Positions 5,673 through 14,276 of a stretch of DNA of 31,820 nt are shown here, piece by piece; within the stretch, counting starts at the first letter, position 1, and every line of letters starts with the position of its first letter. The translations under genes were made by a program, and so were the position numbers. The notes under the pieces were generated by a model. That model did not search any database. It was not told the origin of the DNA and saw only the letters and a program-made list of their open reading frames with translations. Source of the DNA: JBBTQX01 sp964366055 (GTDB taxonomy: Bacteria; Patescibacteriota; Minisyncoccia; UBA6257; GWB1-50-10); the NCBI GenBank assembly GCA_964366055.1, contig CAYISE010000007.1, positions 1 to 31,820 of the forward strand, given 5' to 3'.

Positions 5673-7749
5673 ATGAAAAACAAATATCTTTTAAGCGGCG
5701 GTATTATTAGTTTTGGTATTATCGCCGCCGCGTTCCTCGTTGCGAACGGAGTGTCCGCGCAGACGGCGTCGGGCGGCGGCCTGCCCGGCCAGGGAGCGGT
5801 AGCGCCGGCCATTCAGTATCCGGTGCCGGCGCTCGGCAACTGCGCGGATGAATCCGCCTGTCGCGCCTATTGCGACGATACCGCGCATCTTACCGCTTGC
5901 CTCTCCTTTGCTGAAAAGAATAATCTCATGTCCAAAGAGGAGATTCAAATGGCGGAAAAATTTGCCAAAGCGGGAAAGGGTCCCGGTGGATGTACTTCAA
6001 GAGACGAGTGTGACAACTATTGCAATAACTCCGACCACATCAATGAGTGCGTTGCCTTCGCGGAGCAAAACGGGCTGATATCCGGGAAGGAGCTCGCGGA
6101 GGCCAAGAAAGTTCAGGCGGCTATCGCGAAGGGTATAAAGCCGCCCGCTTGTGGAGGAAAGAGTACTTGCGACCAATACTGCAGTGAGGCGGACCATATG
6201 GAAGAATGTATTATATTCGGGCAAGCCGCCGGCCTCATGAGTGAAAAGGACTTGCAGGACTCGCAGAAGATGCTCACGGCGANNNNNNNNNNNNNNNNNN
6301 NNNNNNNNNNNNNNNNNNNNNNNNNNNNNNNNNNNNNNNNNNNNNNNNNNNNNNNNNNNNNNNNNNNNNNNNNNNNNNNNNNTAAAGAAGGGCGTCAAAC
6401 CGCCGGCTTGCCGCGGAAAAGACGAGTGCGATAGATACTGCGGCGATTCGGCGCACATGGAAGAATGCATGACCTTCGCTCAGGCGGCTGGTTTTATGAA
6501 TGAGCAGGAGGCGCAGGACTCGCAGAAGATGCTCACGGCGATAAAGAAGGGCGTCAAACCGCCGGCTTGCCGCGGAAAAGACGAGTGCGATAGATATTGC
6601 GGCGAGGCCAGTCACGCAGAGGAGTGCATTAATTTCGCTGAAGCCGCCGGCTTTATGAAACCCGAGGAGGCCGTCATGGCGCGAAAGACCGGAGGCCGGG
6701 GCCCCGGCGGATGCAAAAATAAAGACGAGTGCGAAACATTCTGCAATAACTCCGACAATCAGGAAACCTGCTTCAATTTCGGTCGGGAGAACGGAATGAT
6801 TCCACCGGAAGAGCTTCAGAAAATGGAAGAAGGCAAACAGCAGTTCTCCGAATCCTTGAAACAGGCGCCACCGCAGGTAACAGAATGTATATCGGGCGTA
6901 GTGGGAGTGGAGCGCTTGGAAAAATTCAAGAGCGGCGCGATAATGCCACCGCAGAATATTGGAGACAAAATCGGCGGATGTTTTCGGCAGATGATGGATC
7001 AACCAAGACAGGGTCAACCGGGGCAAGACCAATCGGGGCAGTTTCAACCGGGGCCGGGAGTTATCAATCCCGGCGGGCAGATGATGCCGCCGCCGGCGGG
7101 TCCGGGCGGATGCAAAACGCCAGAGGAGTGCCGCTCGCTTTGCGAATCCAATCCTGACGCCTGCCGGAGTTTCAAGCCGGGCGAGGGAGAATCGCAAAAT
7201 AGGCCAAATGAGAATGAGAGGGAGGAAATGATGCCGGAGGGCCAGCCCGGCGGATTAAAGGAATTTATGGAAGGGAAGGAGAGAATGATGCAGAAAATTC
7301 AGCCGATGGGACCCGCGCAAGGACAAATTCGAGATGAGTCATCGGGCGGATTTATGGAAGAGGAGGAAAGAATGATACAAGGAGACCGGCCGATGATGCC
7401 GCCGACGCAGGGGATGATGCCAACAACACAAAGCCAACCCGGACAAATAATGCCTGGACAAACGATGCCCGTCCGACCGGAGCAGAATATGATGCCGCCG
7501 GGAGGAACGCAACAATTCATGCCACCGCCGCAATCGGGACAAGACCAGCAGAGTTTCGGAACATCGCCCGCGGGCGGTTTGCCAACCGGGGAAATGCCGT
7601 CGGGAATTCCGCAGGGCGGCGGTATGATGCCTCCGCCATCGGGAGGTATGATGTCTCCGGGAGGCGCGCCACCGAGCGGTCCCGCGCCGCAGCCGTTGCC
7701 AACCGGGGGTTCGCTTCTTGATGCTCTCAGATTATTTTTCGGTCTGTAA
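5673..7749 (+). CDS. Secreted Cys-module repeat protein with Pro/Met/Gln-rich C-terminal region (spans an assembly gap)
   Basis: The gene reads as one protein interrupted by the 100-N gap at 6283-6382. A signal peptide (about residues 1-29, ending GVSA-QT) is followed by modules with the pattern C-x5-C-x3-C-x8-C and then an aromatic/Ala segment. Three modules lie before the gap and three after it, plus a shorter C-x5-C-x3-C-x6-C copy near 7111-7161. Each module carries a central acidic or His-containing stretch such as CDRYCGDSAHMEEC. The C-terminal 300 residues are low-complexity (Pro, Gly, Met, Gln), ending in a short hydrophobic LLDALRLFFGL. Disulfide-stabilised or metal-binding surface roles are possible but unproven. 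Upstream and downstream frames differ only because the N run is not a multiple of three; the bases on each side join perfectly within the repeat. Confidence 0.75.
6259..6599 (+). repeat. 159-bp (53-aa) tandem repeat in the Cys-module gene
   Basis: The stretch starting TAAAGAAGGGCGTC at 6383 recurs at 6542, giving a unit of 159 bp. The unit-end sequence CGCAGAAGATGCTCACGGCG occurs both just before the gap and at 6521-6540. Identity between copies at the unit junction is essentially complete, which explains the assembly break. Confidence 0.85.
6283..6382. other. Assembly gap of exactly 100 N
   Basis: The gap lies exactly where two 159-bp repeat units join. The left flank ends CACGGCGA and the right flank begins TAAAGAAGGG, the same junction found intact at 6534-6550. 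The true gap is probably a whole number of repeat units (including possibly zero), and 100 is a placeholder. Confidence 0.9.
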
Positions 7750-7764
7750 TTCAAGAAAATATAT

Positions 7765-7792
7765 AAGGCGTGATGTTTGCACATCACGCCTT
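7765..7792. terminator. Bidirectional rho-independent terminator between convergent genes
   Basis: An 11-bp perfect stem (7765-7775 with 7782-7792) has a 6-nt TTTGCA loop. T-rich sequence follows on both strands (TTTGCGTTGTT on plus, ATATATTTTC on minus). It separates the Cys-module gene from the minus-strand cassette. Confidence 0.8.
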
Positions 7793-7803
7793 TGCGTTGT
7801 TAT

Positions 7804-8418
7804 TTACCTATCTTTTGGTTCAACCTTCCCTTCGATGGTGAGTCGAGGTTCGCCCATCACGATGATTTCGACTTTTCCAAAATAGGGAGGGATGATCACC
7901 TTACCGAGATCCGGGGCTCGTAATGAGTCCGGTCCCGTTACGGTCTGCGGTGCCAATACCACCTTCCGATCCCTCGTAAGAAAAAGAGTAACATATTTCC
8001 CTTCTTGCCCTCTCATTTTCCAGGCGTCGCGTCGCACTGAAAAAGAAAAGTCGTCTCTCCGTATGTCATTCCCTTTCATCCATTTCGGATCACGATATCT
8101 TCCTTTTATCACCCACGGTTGGGCGGAATCCGCAGAAATTTTTATCGGGTTCCTTACGCTTCCGGAGCTCATATTGCTGAGTACTGAGAGCGAGAAACCC
8201 TCGGCTACGGAATCACCCTCTCCTTCTTCGTACTTATAGGTTACCATGCCTTTCCAATAGTTCAGCAAGGAATCGCTTCTCTGAAGAGGAACAACTTCCC
8301 TGTTAAATATGAAGACCGGCACAATCGGGTTCTCCGGCGTCGGGAGCGTTTGCGCCTGTATTTCCGCTCCAACTAAGACCACCATGAGCACCAACAACAG
8401 AATTGCGAGTTTTTTCAT
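7804..8418 (-). CDS. Secreted protein of unknown function (last gene of minus-strand cassette)
   Basis: 204 aa and not recognised. A clear signal peptide (about residues 1-22, ending AEIQAQ) has a hydrophobic core of Leu/Val. The mature part is beta-rich with charged Arg/Asp/Lys loops and has no cysteine. It ends in a basic GKVEPKDR tail. An AGGAGG lies 6 nt before the ATG, a strong SD. It follows the 368-aa gene by 10 nt and ends at a bidirectional terminator, so it is the last of four genes transcribed together. No motif allows a functional call. Together with its neighbours it is probably part of a surface or envelope function (inference). Confidence 0.7.
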   Translation of the reverse strand: MKKLAILLLVLMVVLVGAEIQAQTLPTPENPIVPVFIFNREVVPLQRSDSLLNYWKGMVTYKYEEGEGDSVAEGFSLSVLSNMSSGSVRNPIKISADSAQPWVIKGRYRDPKWMKGNDIRRDDFSFSVRRDAWKMRGQEGKYVTLFLTRDRKVVLAPQTVTGPDSLRAPDLGKVIIPPYFGKVEIIVMGEPRLTIEGKVEPKDR

Positions 8419-8428
8419 AGATACCTCC

Positions 8429-9535
8429 TCATGGCATTCTTACGGCAATGTACCCCATGAGTTGCCAGGGGTCGTCAGTTTTGAGATCTTTGACGATGTC
8501 AAAACCGATTCCTCCCCTTCCTTCCCCGACATAGATAATCAGCGACCATGAGAACGTTTCGTGAGATAGCAGTAATTTTGTTGAGGTTGAGAGTTCCGAA
8601 AACGGAGGTACTATATCGTCAAGTTCAACGCCGAGAAATCCGAGTCCTCCCATATATTCGAAGAAAATTCTTCCATCGTTCGTTTTCCTCGATGACATAT
8701 GGTAGTCTATTCTCCACTTCCCCCGTATTTCTTTCGGAATGATGTACGCGTGTGCAATCCCGTCGGGTGGATCTTCAAGATTTTTCCCCACACCCATGGT
8801 GAATCCGCCGCTTAAAAATGACAGAAACCCATACGGCGTTGCGAACGCAGATTCCACATCTATGAAGAGCTCCGTTTTCCAGAACATCCGCGTGCGCCCC
8901 AACAAGTTTGCGTTTTTGGGAATGTAGTAAATCATTCCTCGTGCTCCCGCTATTCCTAAACCGCCGCCACCAATGCACGAGCCATTGAGAAATGGGAAGT
9001 TGGGGTACCCCCCGATTGTGCCAAGCAGCCGAGCAATGGAGTTCTCATCTCCGAATGGGATTGAAAAAATCCATCCTGGCGCGATGTTCTTTTTCAAATT
9101 ATCGCGTCGCAGCACATCCAGTTGCGCGTTGTACGGCGGATTAAAAACCCCGCTCCCTGGTCTCGCGGTTCCTCCCCGTATGCTGGGGTCGAACAGCATG
9201 CAGAATGTTGTTATGAAATTCGGATCTTCCGCATCTCTCACGAGACCTGCCGCAAGCACTTCTTGAATTAGGATGAGTGCCTCCGGATACGCGGAGAATT
9301 GGTACTTATGCTCCCCGCCTAGTGTGAAAACGGAATCCGTCATGTTGACGAACACCACCAATCCCACTGGCGGGTTTTCTGCCGGGTTTACAATCGTCCA
9401 AATCTGGCGATTGCGTTGCCCGTCCTCGGAGTAGAACTGTTTAGGAATATACCCCCCCCTCTGCCCCAATACCGTTATTGGCATTAGGACTAGGAGGAAG
9501 AGGAGTAATCCAATCATCACAGCATTTCGTTTCAT
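8429..9535 (-). CDS. Secreted protein of unknown function, 368 aa
   Basis: Not recognised. The signal peptide is about residues 1-24 (MIGLLLFLLVLMPITVLG-Q). The mature chain is rich in Gly, Phe and Pro. It has Gly clusters (GSCIGGGGLGIAGARG) and alternating hydrophobic strands toward the C-terminus (IFFEYMGGLGFLGVEL, WSLIIYVGEGRGGIGF), which suggests an all-beta fold. A strong SD (AGGAGG) lies 6 nt upstream of the ATG. It is separated from the 340-aa gene by 9 nt and from the 204-aa gene by 10 nt, so this is a tight operon. It could be a surface or pore-like beta protein, but no known family is evident. Confidence 0.7.
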   Translation of the reverse strand: MKRNAVMIGLLLFLLVLMPITVLGQRGGYIPKQFYSEDGQRNRQIWTIVNPAENPPVGLVVFVNMTDSVFTLGGEHKYQFSAYPEALILIQEVLAAGLVRDAEDPNFITTFCMLFDPSIRGGTARPGSGVFNPPYNAQLDVLRRDNLKKNIAPGWIFSIPFGDENSIARLLGTIGGYPNFPFLNGSCIGGGGLGIAGARGMIYYIPKNANLLGRTRMFWKTELFIDVESAFATPYGFLSFLSGGFTMGVGKNLEDPPDGIAHAYIIPKEIRGKWRIDYHMSSRKTNDGRIFFEYMGGLGFLGVELDDIVPPFSELSTSTKLLLSHETFSWSLIIYVGEGRGGIGFDIVKDLKTDDPWQLMGYIAVRMP

Positions 9536-9544
9536 AGATTCCTC

Positions 9545-10567
9545 CTAGAAATAGATATTGTGATTGAACGGTGTCGGTGTTTCCGCTTTGGGTCGCGGCA
9601 CGCTGTCGTTATAGCGGATATAGATACTCCAGTAGAATCTTCCGCCACGCGAAGCGTCCTTTTTTACCACTCCATCATCTCTCGCGTTACTAATCCAATT
9701 TGGCCTTGGCAACAATGTGGCGCTACAGATGATTTTCCCATCGCGTTTTATCCGAGACGTACGGAAATATTTCCCCTCGCCCCTTGCCTCTGTGGCAATA
9801 GAGAGAGAATCCACGTCCGTATCTTCGTCGGTAATAACCACGCGGAAAATTTCCCGCTCTCCACCTTGCTCTGTCTCCGATTCGGAAAGCTCGGCAACAG
9901 TGACCGCTCCAACCACCTCAATTTGAGGCGGTCTGTTGGCGCGGGTAGCAATTGGCGCACTTCCCGTCGTACCCCACAGGAATACCAATCTCTTTTCATT
10001 CCTGATAGGCACGACTGCCTCGGTCCCGCCTTCAAATGGCCCGAACCGCTTCGTCTTCGCCGGGTCAATCGTCACGCCGTCCTTCTTGAAATCCTCCAGA
10101 ACAACCCAAACCTCGCCCGATACGCCGGTGAGTTTGAATCTGTTCACCTTGTTGCGTATCGCAACCATGTCGGAGACCGGTAAACCGCCTTCCTCCCCGC
10201 GCTTCTCGTCTCCGAAAACATCTTGCAGAACAGTTTGGCTTTGAGCGCCTTGCTGTTCCCGCTGAAGTTTCAGCGCGATACTTTTCCACAATGGATCCAC
10301 GCCCGTGCGGAGAACCGTTGCTGGCCTGTTTACGAGAATAGAGTACTCATTCTTTTCTATTACTAGAAAAGAATCCGGGTTGACGATGATTCTGCTTACA
10401 AGCCATCTGTGAAATACAGAGTCGGCTCGCCGCTCTGCGATAAGCACTTTGTACTCGCGCGAAACCTTCCTGCTGGCTCTCCGTGATTCGGCGTACCGCG
10501 CTATCATAAGCGCGAATACGATAACCATCAGGAGGACCGTGAAGGGATTAAACTGTCTTCTTGACAT
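9545..10567 (-). CDS. Membrane-anchored protein of unknown function with an Ig/cadherin-like C-terminal region
   Basis: 340 aa. There is a short basic N-terminus, then one membrane segment (about residues 8-24, FTVLLMVIVFALMIARY) without an obvious cleavage site. The rest is extracytoplasmic. Residues around 217-290 contain PPQIEVVGAVTVAEL and FRVVITDEDTDVDSLSI, a pattern reminiscent of Ig or cadherin-like beta-sandwich domains with acidic calcium-type DxD clusters. This is a resemblance only. AGGAGGG about 9 nt before the ATG is a strong SD. It is the second gene in the minus-strand cassette, 13 nt after the multi-spanning protein gene. Confidence 0.65.
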   Translation of the reverse strand: MSRRQFNPFTVLLMVIVFALMIARYAESRRASRKVSREYKVLIAERRADSVFHRWLVSRIIVNPDSFLVIEKNEYSILVNRPATVLRTGVDPLWKSIALKLQREQQGAQSQTVLQDVFGDEKRGEEGGLPVSDMVAIRNKVNRFKLTGVSGEVWVVLEDFKKDGVTIDPAKTKRFGPFEGGTEAVVPIRNEKRLVFLWGTTGSAPIATRANRPPQIEVVGAVTVAELSESETEQGGEREIFRVVITDEDTDVDSLSIATEARGEGKYFRTSRIKRDGKIICSATLLPRPNWISNARDDGVVKKDASRGGRFYWSIYIRYNDSVPRPKAETPTPFNHNIYF

Positions 10568-10580
10568 AAATAAATCCCTC

Positions 10581-11366
10581 CTATGTTTTGATTTTTATTG
10601 GTTCCGCTTTTTCTTCTGCGGCGAGCTCCTCTTCATAAATCTTATTAATCTCCTTCCGGGTACGGAGCGCTTCTTCAGGAGCTACGTTTCTCTCCTGCGC
10701 GAACTGAAGCACTTTGCCGAGAATACTATCCACCGCTGATAAATTGAGACGCTTCTGTGTGAAAGATGTCTTTTCGCCCACATCCCATCTCTTCTCATGT
10801 CTCAAGAAATCAGCATTGATGGTGTATAGTTTATCAAGCATTCTTGCTTCAATGAAAAGGCTCATAAACAGTCTGCTGTCAATTGGGATACAGAACCATC
10901 GCACCAGGTCTATATCAATAATGTCGGAAAGTCCGATGCACCCGATGAAAAAGGCCGTTCCGAATCCAAAGAACCAAAGAATCTCCGTGGATACTCGGTT
11001 TGTTGTCATATCGAACCTACCCACATAGTCGTGAAGCGAATCCATAATTCCTTCGCCGGATAAATGCGCGCGTCCTGTTTCCCACAATTTCTTCACCACC
11101 CGCGCTGGAAAATAATACATCGCGAGGGGCACAAGCATGCCCAAAATTTCCGCGATGGTGATTCGGTATGAAAACGGTTTCGCCTCGGTAGTTATGTCAC
11201 CCGGCATCAGTTGAAGCAACCCCGCCAAAATCAGCTCAACGCTTATCGCCGCGATGAGGACGGCCGCGATCGCTTCCACTTTCGTAGCCGCTATAACTTC
11301 TCCCCATGACACCTCTCTCCATTTTCGCAGCAGGACCAATTCAATCCTATCTCCCTTTTTCTCCAT
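10581..11366 (-). CDS. Multi-spanning membrane protein of unknown function (first gene of minus-strand cassette)
   Basis: 261 aa from the chosen ATG at 11366. The frame stays open upstream to 11501, but AAGGAG sits 8 nt before this ATG and the upstream part falls in an inverted-repeat intergenic region. At least four hydrophobic segments are visible: VEAIAAVLIAAISVELILAG, ILGMLVPLAMYYF, ILWFFGFGTAFFIGCIGL and a weaker WFCIPIDSRLFMSLFI. The C-terminal about 60 residues are charged and helical, ending KTxR-EINKIYEEELAAEEKAE-type coiled coil. No family is recognised. It leads a four-gene operon whose other products are exported, so a transport or assembly role is conceivable but unproven. Confidence 0.65.
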   Translation of the reverse strand: MEKKGDRIELVLLRKWREVSWGEVIAATKVEAIAAVLIAAISVELILAGLLQLMPGDITTEAKPFSYRITIAEILGMLVPLAMYYFPARVVKKLWETGRAHLSGEGIMDSLHDYVGRFDMTTNRVSTEILWFFGFGTAFFIGCIGLSDIIDIDLVRWFCIPIDSRLFMSLFIEARMLDKLYTINADFLRHEKRWDVGEKTSFTQKRLNLSAVDSILGKVLQFAQERNVAPEEALRTRKEINKIYEEELAAEEKAEPIKIKT

Positions 11367-11424
11367 AATAATTCTCCTTATATTTTGCCCGTGTAAGTCA
11401 CTCACGAGCATTTTTAAGTTACAT

Positions 11425-11507
11425 AGCCACACGTTTTCGTCTGACTCATGGGATTGCTCCCAAGGTTTTCCCGTGCGCACGGGAAGAACAACAGAAAACA
11501 TGTGGCT
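11425..11507. repeat. Inverted-repeat cluster in the divergent intergenic region
   Basis: The region 11367-11613 holds no gene. Outer arms 11425-11438 and 11494-11507 (AGCCACACGTTTTC and its complement with one mismatch) enclose a perfect 18-bp palindrome TTCCCGTGCGCACGGGAA at 11468-11485. A small TGGGA/TCCCA hairpin is also present, and a CCCG/CGGG pair follows the right arm. It may be an operator array, a REP-like element or a remnant of a mobile element. Confidence 0.6.
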
Positions 11508-11599
11508 CCCGATGAACGGGAAGTGAATTATTTGCGCTAGACGATATTACAACGATTCTTATTACCCTGTCAAGGATTTCCGGACCCGAGAAATATGTG

Positions 11600-11605
11600 T
11601 ATAAT
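11600..11605 (+). promoter_or_regulatory. -10 box (GTGTATAAT context) for the 859-aa gene
   Basis: TATAAT within TGTGTATAAT ends 8 nt before the GTG at 11614, so the mRNA would begin about at the start codon. The GTGTATAAT context is shared with the promoters at 5374 and 21200. No convincing -35 is visible. Confidence 0.5.
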
Positions 11606-11613
11606 TGAAAGTT

Positions 11614-14193
11614 GTGGAAAACCCGTTCAAAAAATCCGTCTCCGGACCAGAAATAACTCCCTTTCCAACGCAGGCGGAGCATACATTTGAAACAACTTTC
11701 GGCATTGCCGAGCAAGAACTTGAAACGCTGGAGGGATACGCCACTCTCTCCGAAGGCCAGCGGGCGCTAGTGCTTCACAATTTTAATGAACTCGCGCTGG
11801 AACACATCACGACCAGCGCCGCCGAGAAACGGCGGGGCGAAACAGAACGGGGGAGATTGGGGCGGGAGTTGTTAAAAAGGTACTACATCGCGAAGTCGGA
11901 AAAAGAAACCGCCGCGGAATTTCGGGAAGGCGGCTTGCAAAAGCACGGCGCGCTGCTCCAGGAACTCGTGCGGCAGACGCGGGAAATTGAACTGGACGCG
12001 GAGGTGAACAAAGACGGAACGCTCTCCCTTCTTTTTGCCGGACGGTTTGAAAATATGAGCGCCAAAGGCCAAAGCGCGGTCGCTCGTTTCAACGCCGCGG
12101 CGCGCGCGCTTTCCCAGACGCCGATTGAATGGAAATACGAAAAAGCGAAACAAAAGCAGTTCGCAAAAACGCAAACTCTCTATGACGAAGCGAGAGCGTC
12201 TCTTTTTCGGGTGGTAAGAAAACAGCATCCGGATTGGTCGGAGGAAAATGTGCTCCAACACGTCGCGCAAATTGACAAACGCGTCTCCTGGGCGCAATTT
12301 CTGAACTCCTCTCCCGAAACGGAGAAAATGTTGCAGCGCATCAACTCAAAATGGGTGTGGGCGCGGGCCCTTCGGAATATGGCTTTTGAACGAGGGGGAT
12401 ATATGGCGATGGGAGGCATTGCGCGCACCGCGACGGTGTCGCTCTTGGGCGCGCTCGCGGCCCCGCTCGCCGCCGCCGGCATCGGAGGACTTATCGCCCG
12501 CCGGCGGGCGATTGAAAAATTGGAAGAAGAGGCGGCGCTCGCCCGCGCGGGCACAGCGCAAAAAAAAGAAAAAATCACCAAAGGAGAACTTAATGTTGTT
12601 ACCGCGGAGGCACTCGCGAAGAAACTTGAACGTCTGGCGGCGGAATGCGAAGAATCATCTGCCGTGGAAAAAGAAACGGCGTTAAAAACCCGGCTCTACT
12701 ACACCCAACAAAAATTGCGGGAGGGGCTGGTGGATTTCGGGGACGAGAAAGAATCGCTCGCGAAAAAATACGCCCTGATTTCCATCATCAGCCGGGCGAA
12801 TGCGATAGACGCTCTCCTCGCATCAAAAGAAAAATCGGTCGCCGTCCGCCTAGACCAATACCTCTCTTACAAAGATAAGAACATTCGGACGAAGGTGAGA
12901 TGGGACGCCTTTCGAGGCGCGCTCATATCGGCGGGATTCGCGGGCATTGGATACGGCGCCCGATACCTTTTGGACCTTCTCGGCATGCATCCTGCCCAGT
13001 TTATCGGGAAAAAGATATCCGAAATATTGCCGGAAGCAAGAAAAGAAGGGTTGCCGTCCTCTCTCGCCGAAGGAGCCCGTCAAGGAACCGCGACGGCCGA
13101 TTCTTCCTTGAATAGGTTGGGAGAGCGCGCAATGCCACCCGACACCGCATGGGAAGACCTTCCCCCAGCCGCGCAAGAAGCGATGCGCCCGGAACAGTAC
13201 GCGACCGTCATTCATAAGGGCGGGAACGCGTGGAATGCCGCGCGCGAATTGGTGAAACAGGGAAAAATTACGGAGAGTGAGTTCAAAACTGTGTGGGAGA
13301 ATTCCACCATTGAACTCGCGGATGGCCGAGAAATACCCATCGCGAAACTTGACCTAGTGCACGAAGGGGACGAAGTGCGCTACATCCCCGGGAAGAATAA
13401 CGCGCCCGGCGCGTTTGAAATCATCAACGCGAGCGACAAGCCGATGGGCGACACCGCCGACCTCTACCGCGCCGCCGTAAGAGAAAATAGCGGGGCGCCG
13501 GCATGGCTTGAGAGAGAGATACGTGGCATTGACGAGCATACCCCGCTCAATCCCGCTCCCATGGTTCCTATGTCGTACACAGGCGGGACGCAAACCTTTA
13601 ATGTAGAGTTACCCTCCCTCGCGAAGGAGTGGAGTGCCGCCCTCGCCTTCCACGAGGACTTGCCGAAGGTGTGGGCGGACCTCACCGTCCAGGAGGAGTC
13701 CTTCAAGAAACTCTCCCTGCTCTCGCAAGAACGAGTCATAAGGGGATACGCGACGCTCGGAGAAAGATTTAGAACTTACGAAAAATTCGCCAATGCCTTT
13801 AATAATATGAGCGCCAAGGCCAAACAGGAACAGTTCTTTTACCGCGAGGCGAGAAGCGCCTGGGAGCATCTGCAAAAAGCCCATCAAAACCTAGAGACAA
13901 AATTCTGGAAGACGCTAGGAAAAAGTATCACCCGAGATGAATACCGGACCGCGATTGTTGAGAAGGGTATCACCGTGAAACAGCTCATCGGGATGTGGCG
14001 TGAGGAGCAGCAAAAACCGGGAGCGGTCTTTGCGCCGAAGTGGGCGCAATTCGCCAAGTGGGCGATTGGCATGAAGCCGGAAGAAGCGGACCTGCGCGCT
14101 TCAGTGGATACGTTCGTGCGCTCGCGCTTTACGGAAGGTTCTACGGCGGGAGGCGGAGCGAGCGCGGCGCGAGGTATCTCATTTTATCTGTAA
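11614..14193 (+). CDS. Large coiled-coil/membrane protein of unknown function, 859 aa
   Basis: Not recognised. The start GTG 11614 is chosen because TATAAT ends 8 nt upstream; TTG 11605 is an in-frame alternative but overlaps the -10 box. The chain is largely alpha-helical and charged. A Gly/Ala-rich hydrophobic segment (about residues 263-293, GGIARTATVSLLGALAAPLA) is followed by Arg and then a long Glu/Ala coiled coil. A second hydrophobic stretch lies near residues 434-457 (ALISAGFAGIGYGARYLLDL). The N- and C-terminal helical parts share short motifs (GYATL and NMSAK with nearby aromatic/Lys residues), hinting at related modules at both ends. First of six same-strand genes of unknown function; no SD. 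A structural or membrane-remodelling role is only a guess. Confidence 0.7.
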   Translation: MENPFKKSVSGPEITPFPTQAEHTFETTFGIAEQELETLEGYATLSEGQRALVLHNFNELALEHITTSAAEKRRGETERGRLGRELLKRYYIAKSEKETAAEFREGGLQKHGALLQELVRQTREIELDAEVNKDGTLSLLFAGRFENMSAKGQSAVARFNAAARALSQTPIEWKYEKAKQKQFAKTQTLYDEARASLFRVVRKQHPDWSEENVLQHVAQIDKRVSWAQFLNSSPETEKMLQRINSKWVWARALRNMAFERGGYMAMGGIARTATVSLLGALAAPLAAAGIGGLIARRRAIEKLEEEAALARAGTAQKKEKITKGELNVVTAEALAKKLERLAAECEESSAVEKETALKTRLYYTQQKLREGLVDFGDEKESLAKKYALISIISRANAIDALLASKEKSVAVRLDQYLSYKDKNIRTKVRWDAFRGALISAGFAGIGYGARYLLDLLGMHPAQFIGKKISEILPEARKEGLPSSLAEGARQGTATADSSLNRLGERAMPPDTAWEDLPPAAQEAMRPEQYATVIHKGGNAWNAARELVKQGKITESEFKTVWENSTIELADGREIPIAKLDLVHEGDEVRYIPGKNNAPGAFEIINASDKPMGDTADLYRAAVRENSGAPAWLEREIRGIDEHTPLNPAPMVPMSYTGGTQTFNVELPSLAKEWSAALAFHEDLPKVWADLTVQEESFKKLSLLSQERVIRGYATLGERFRTYEKFANAFNNMSAKAKQEQFFYREARSAWEHLQKAHQNLETKFWKTLGKSITRDEYRTAIVEKGITVKQLIGMWREEQQKPGAVFAPKWAQFAKWAIGMKPEEADLRASVDTFVRSRFTEGSTAGGGASAARGISFYL

Positions 14194-14236
14194 TATGAAA
14201 AACGACACCCGTTGGTCGCTTGGCATTGTTTTACTG

Positions 14237-14265
14237 TTGACGAGTACAGAAAATTTTAATACATT
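14237..14265 (+). promoter_or_regulatory. Promoter TTGACG-N17-TACATT
   Basis: The -35 TTGACG (14237-14242) and -10 TACATT (14260-14265) are separated by 17 bp. The expected start of transcription is about 4-5 nt before the ATG at 14277. It lies in the 83-nt gap after the 859-aa gene, which contains nothing else apparent. Confidence 0.55.
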
Positions 14266-14276
14266 CAACAAGAACC

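Noticed and set aside
5673..6434. Separate 253-aa gene ending just after the N gap
   Set aside because: Its last residues after the gap are out of frame. Joining the flanks restores one long Cys-module protein, so this end is an artefact of the 100-N placeholder.
6383..6700. CRISPR-like repeat array
   Set aside because: The repeats are 159 bp, in-frame protein-coding Cys modules without spacers. No CRISPR array or cas gene is visible in the window.
6274..7197. Long antisense ORF opposite the Cys-module gene
   Set aside because: It mirrors the repeat codons of the true gene, runs through the N block and has no SD or domain.
6241..7749. Separate gene starting before the N gap at 6241
   Set aside because: The part before the gap is in a frame that does not encode Cys modules. 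The real gene starts at 5673.
11367..11501. Upstream extension of the multi-spanning protein to 11501
   Set aside because: AAGGAG supports the ATG at 11366, and the extension runs through the inverted-repeat intergenic cluster with no conserved sequence character.
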